Part shown: in pieces, positions 5,951 through 7,669 of the stretch
Position numbering within the stretch: the first letter of the stretch is position 1
How the letters are laid out: each line of letters opens with the position of its first letter
Assembly (NCBI GenBank): GCA_900319885.1
Contig: ONQH01000096.1
Span: forward strand, 1-7,669
Origin: Candidatus Avelusimicrobium ruminicola
GTDB taxonomy: Bacteria; Elusimicrobiota; Elusimicrobia; Elusimicrobiales; Elusimicrobiaceae
DNA length: 7,669 nucleotides
Direction of reading: 5' to 3'
Notes under the pieces: generated by a model
The model's database searches: none
What the model was told of the DNA's origin: nothing
The model's input: the letters and a program-made list of their open reading frames with translations, nothing else
Program-made: the position numbers and the translations under genes

Positions 5951-6926
5951 GTGGACCCTCTCTTGTAACGGAGCGTTGTCATTAGACACGATTGAACTGG
6001 CCCAGCAAAGCGAACGCGGTTCGTATACGACTGAGCCGGTATTGGTAGGAAACCGGGTGGTATTTGTGCAGGCACGCGGTGGGGTATTGCGTGATTTTGT
6101 GTATGATTATACCACCGCTTCTTACACGGGGGATGATTTAACGCTGCGCGCAAAACATTTGTTCTTTAATCGCACGGTAGAACAACTCGCGTATGCCCAG
6201 GAACCGGATTCGCTGCTTTGGTGTAGAACGGACGATGGAAATTTGTGCTCGCTGACCTACGTGCCCGAACAAGGCATTTATGCGTGGAGTCATCATCAAA
6301 CCGCCGGTTCGTTTGTCAGCCTGTGCACGTTTGCCAATCACGGACAGGATGAATTGTGGGTGGCGGTAGCACGTAAAGGGGGCATTTTTATTGAGCGTTT
6401 GGGGAAACGCTTGCCGGAAAAATCTCCTCAAACGGGTGTATTTTTAGACAGTAGTGTTTCCGTGCGTAACAGTACACCAGTGACCCAAGTAAGCGGACTA
6501 TCTCATTTGGAAGGGGAAACGGTGTGTGCGTTGGTGGACGGAAATGTGGTGCGCGATCTGAAGGTGTCTGCGGGAAGTGTCATGTTGCCGCAAGCGGGGA
6601 TGTACGTGCAAGTGGGGCTTGCGTATGAATCTTGTTTGCAGACATTGGCTGTATCTACGGCGCTCGCCCGGGCGCGCAAACAACGCTACGTGTCGGTACG
6701 GGTACACGTGTTAGACAGCCGCGGCGGATATGTGGGGAGCAGTGAACATACGCTCACGGAATTAGTGCAACGGACGCAGGAAGCCTATAATGCACCGGTG
6801 TCCCTGCAAACGGGGAGTTTTTCAGTCGTATTATCTACGAGTCATACGCAAGAACCCAGTGTGTATGTGGTTCAAAAAGATCCGCTACCGCTTAGCGTAA
6901 TAGGGTTATGGATTAGCGTGGCATAA
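5940..6926 (+). CDS. Tail tube protein, C-terminal fragment
   Basis: This frame of 328 codons has its first ATG at 5940, with no ribosome binding site before it (AGTACCAAATTAA). It starts in the middle of a conserved region: 'GSEWTLS', then 'TEPVLVGNRVVFVQARGG', 'LRDFVYDYTTASYTGDDLT', 'RTVEQLAYAQEPDSLLWC' and 'TDDGNLCSLTYVPEQGIYAW', all highly typical of the C-terminal half of the family. A Ser/Val-rich beta domain follows and ends 'SVIGLWISVA'. The TAA at 6924-6926 runs into the A tract of the opposite-strand terminator. The C-terminus looks complete. Confidence 0.8.
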   Translation: MGSEWTLSCNGALSLDTIELAQQSERGSYTTEPVLVGNRVVFVQARGGVLRDFVYDYTTASYTGDDLTLRAKHLFFNRTVEQLAYAQEPDSLLWCRTDDGNLCSLTYVPEQGIYAWSHHQTAGSFVSLCTFANHGQDELWVAVARKGGIFIERLGKRLPEKSPQTGVFLDSSVSVRNSTPVTQVSGLSHLEGETVCALVDGNVVRDLKVSAGSVMLPQAGMYVQVGLAYESCLQTLAVSTALARARKQRYVSVRVHVLDSRGGYVGSSEHTLTELVQRTQEAYNAPVSLQTGSFSVVLSTSHTQEPSVYVVQKDPLPLSVIGLWISVA

Positions 6927-6956
6927 AAAAGGACTTTCGGATTGGCCCGAAAGTCC
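6925..6956 (-). terminator. Intrinsic terminator of the convergent gene
   Basis: Read on the minus strand, a perfect 10-bp stem, GGACTTTCGG / CCGAAAGTCC (6956-6947 with 6940-6931), with a 6-base loop is followed by TTTTTT (6930-6925). It lies 18 bases past the stop of the minus-strand gene. On the plus strand the same stem lacks a following T run, so it should not end phage late transcription efficiently. The T run overlaps the last two bases of the tail gene stop codon. Confidence 0.88.
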
Positions 6957-6974
6957 CCGGGAAATACGTGGCTG

Positions 6975-7652
6975 TTACTGGGCCGCGGAAACAAGACTAA
7001 AACTATGGGTCATATCTTGGGCTTGCTTGGCAATCTGCGGCGTATCATTGAGGGCTAACACGCCAATATAATATACCGTGTGCGGTTGAGCCTGCAGGGC
7101 GGTTAACCAAAAGTTTAATTTACCGCGGTTGGAATAGGCTTCCCCGTTGGCTTGATACGCAGGCATCCCGTTAATTTGAGTCAGCGAGGCCTCTTTGATT
7201 TCAATTTGACGGCTTGTTTGCGCGGAGGCTAACTGGGTTTGTACGGATTCAAGCGGATCCCCGGTTATATTATCCTGACGTAGCAAAAGCGCGATGGAAA
7301 AATCTTCCGTAGATTTCTTGCCGGCGGCATCCTTTTTGAAGGCGTTGGTATCAATGCCTGCCTTTAATTGGACGTCCCCCAGCGAAATCCATTTAGAAAA
7401 ATCCATCCCGTCATACACGTGAAGCGTAAAGGGATATTTATCATCCGTATAGGTGCGTTCGCCATATACGGGGGCCGGGTTGGCTTTGACGTTAGCCATA
7501 ATTCCTTGGAACGGAGCCAAGACCGCTCTATACCCCATATAGAGCACGCTTCCCATCAATAATGCACAAAGCAAGGTGCATACACCGGCTCCCAACAGGG
7601 GCCCGCGGTTCGTATTCTTTTTGCAGATCATCCAAATAAGTTTGAAGATCAA
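6975..7652 (-). CDS. Uncharacterised single-pass membrane protein with exported domain
   Basis: The family is not recognised with certainty. The protein of about 225 residues has a short basic N-terminal tail (K11, K12, R16), one hydrophobic segment (about 19-41, 'LLGAGVCTLLCALLMGSVLY') and a soluble domain of about 180 residues, presumably outside the membrane. That domain begins 'YTDDKYPFTLHVYDG' (68-82) and ends 'YIGVLALND.......AQDMTHSFSL' (195-220); this resembles the PsbP/DcrB-like fold pattern (yPF.l..P at the start, a final strand-helix-SF), but only as a guess. TTG at 7652 has no ribosome binding site, an alternative ATG is at 7631, and the frame stays open to the right edge (YNIFFLIFKL...), so the true start may lie outside the window. 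It converges on the phage operon and has its own terminator. It could be flanking host sequence or a moron. Confidence 0.75.
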   Translation of the reverse strand: MIFKLIWMICKKNTNRGPLLGAGVCTLLCALLMGSVLYMGYRAVLAPFQGIMANVKANPAPVYGERTYTDDKYPFTLHVYDGMDFSKWISLGDVQLKAGIDTNAFKKDAAGKKSTEDFSIALLLRQDNITGDPLESVQTQLASAQTSRQIEIKEASLTQINGMPAYQANGEAYSNRGKLNFWLTALQAQPHTVYYIGVLALNDTPQIAKQAQDMTHSFSLVSAAQ

Positions 7653-7669
7653 AAAGAATATATTGTAAA

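Larger units (their letters stand above)
4422..6926 (+). pseudogene. Tail tube / nozzle protein gene (T7 gp12-like), broken into three frames
   Basis: Three consecutive reading frames join into one protein of about 835 residues of the podovirus tail tubular protein B type, which forms the tail nozzle below the adaptor. The pieces are 4422-4682, 4682 or 4685 to about 5941, and 5943-6926. The family order is kept throughout: 'SFTGGEISPSLQTRVD' at the start, 'LVTPYAQEAL' then 'MRLTRTALGSFTLEE', 'FFYQDRLGLAGTQAEAQTLW', 'GSEWTLS', 'RDFVYDYTT' and 'SLTYVPEQGIYAW'. At each junction a short stretch that family members usually have is absent, so small deletions fit better than single-base errors. The first shift (-1 equivalent) and the second (+1 equivalent) cancel. 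Neither downstream piece has a ribosome binding site of its own. Comparison with the family is from memory, not an alignment. Confidence 0.75.

Noticed and set aside
1..7669. Diversity-generating retroelement, as in phage BPP-1
   Set aside because: No reverse transcriptase, no template/variable repeat pair and no Mtd-like fibre gene is visible in this window. Relatedness of the capsid does not imply it.

Overview
The window is a stretch of the late (virion structural) operon of a tailed phage with a short tail, almost certainly a prophage or phage related to Bordetella phage BPP-1. It is followed by one convergent gene on the other strand. Gene order is portal, Bbp19-like small protein, Bbp18-like scaffold, major capsid protein (Bbp17-like), cement protein (Bbp16-like), a gene-free spacer, a T7 gp11-like tail adaptor, and a large T7 gp12-like tail tube/nozzle protein. 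All assignments come from reading the protein sequences; no database search was possible. The genes use the standard code and have GGAG-type ribosome binding sites. The host cannot be named from this sequence, although the family context favours a diderm bacterium.

Region 1 to 2897 is a tightly packed head module. The portal gene enters from the left edge and overlaps the Bbp19-like gene, which overlaps the scaffold gene, which is followed after 9 bases by the major capsid gene. A GC-rich hairpin follows the capsid gene, then the cement gene (2954 to 3343), then a second GC-rich hairpin. Both hairpins carry GGGGCGG exactly 8 bases after the respective stop codon.

Region 3344 to 3835 is a 492-base spacer. 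Its second half (3601 to 3830) is only about 13% G+C (31 of 230 bases counted), against roughly half in the genes on either side. It holds no convincing gene. It does hold a well-placed ribosome binding site feeding a five-codon reading frame, which could be the stump of a lost gene.

Region 3836 to 6926 is the tail module. The adaptor looks intact. The tail tube protein is split into three reading frames (4422-4694, 4685-5950, 5940-6926) that together cover one family member from end to end. At each junction some 15 to 17 residues expected from the family appear to be missing, and the two shifts cancel in frame. This looks like two out-of-frame deletions in one gene (or assembly defects), so as written the phage would not make an intact tail.

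Region 6927 to 7669 holds a convergent gene for a protein with one membrane segment and an exported domain. Its intrinsic terminator abuts the stop codon of the tail gene, so the phage late operon ends abruptly here, without the internal virion, fibre or lysis genes that often follow. The gene may be flanking host DNA next to a truncated prophage, or a lysogenic-conversion (moron) gene.
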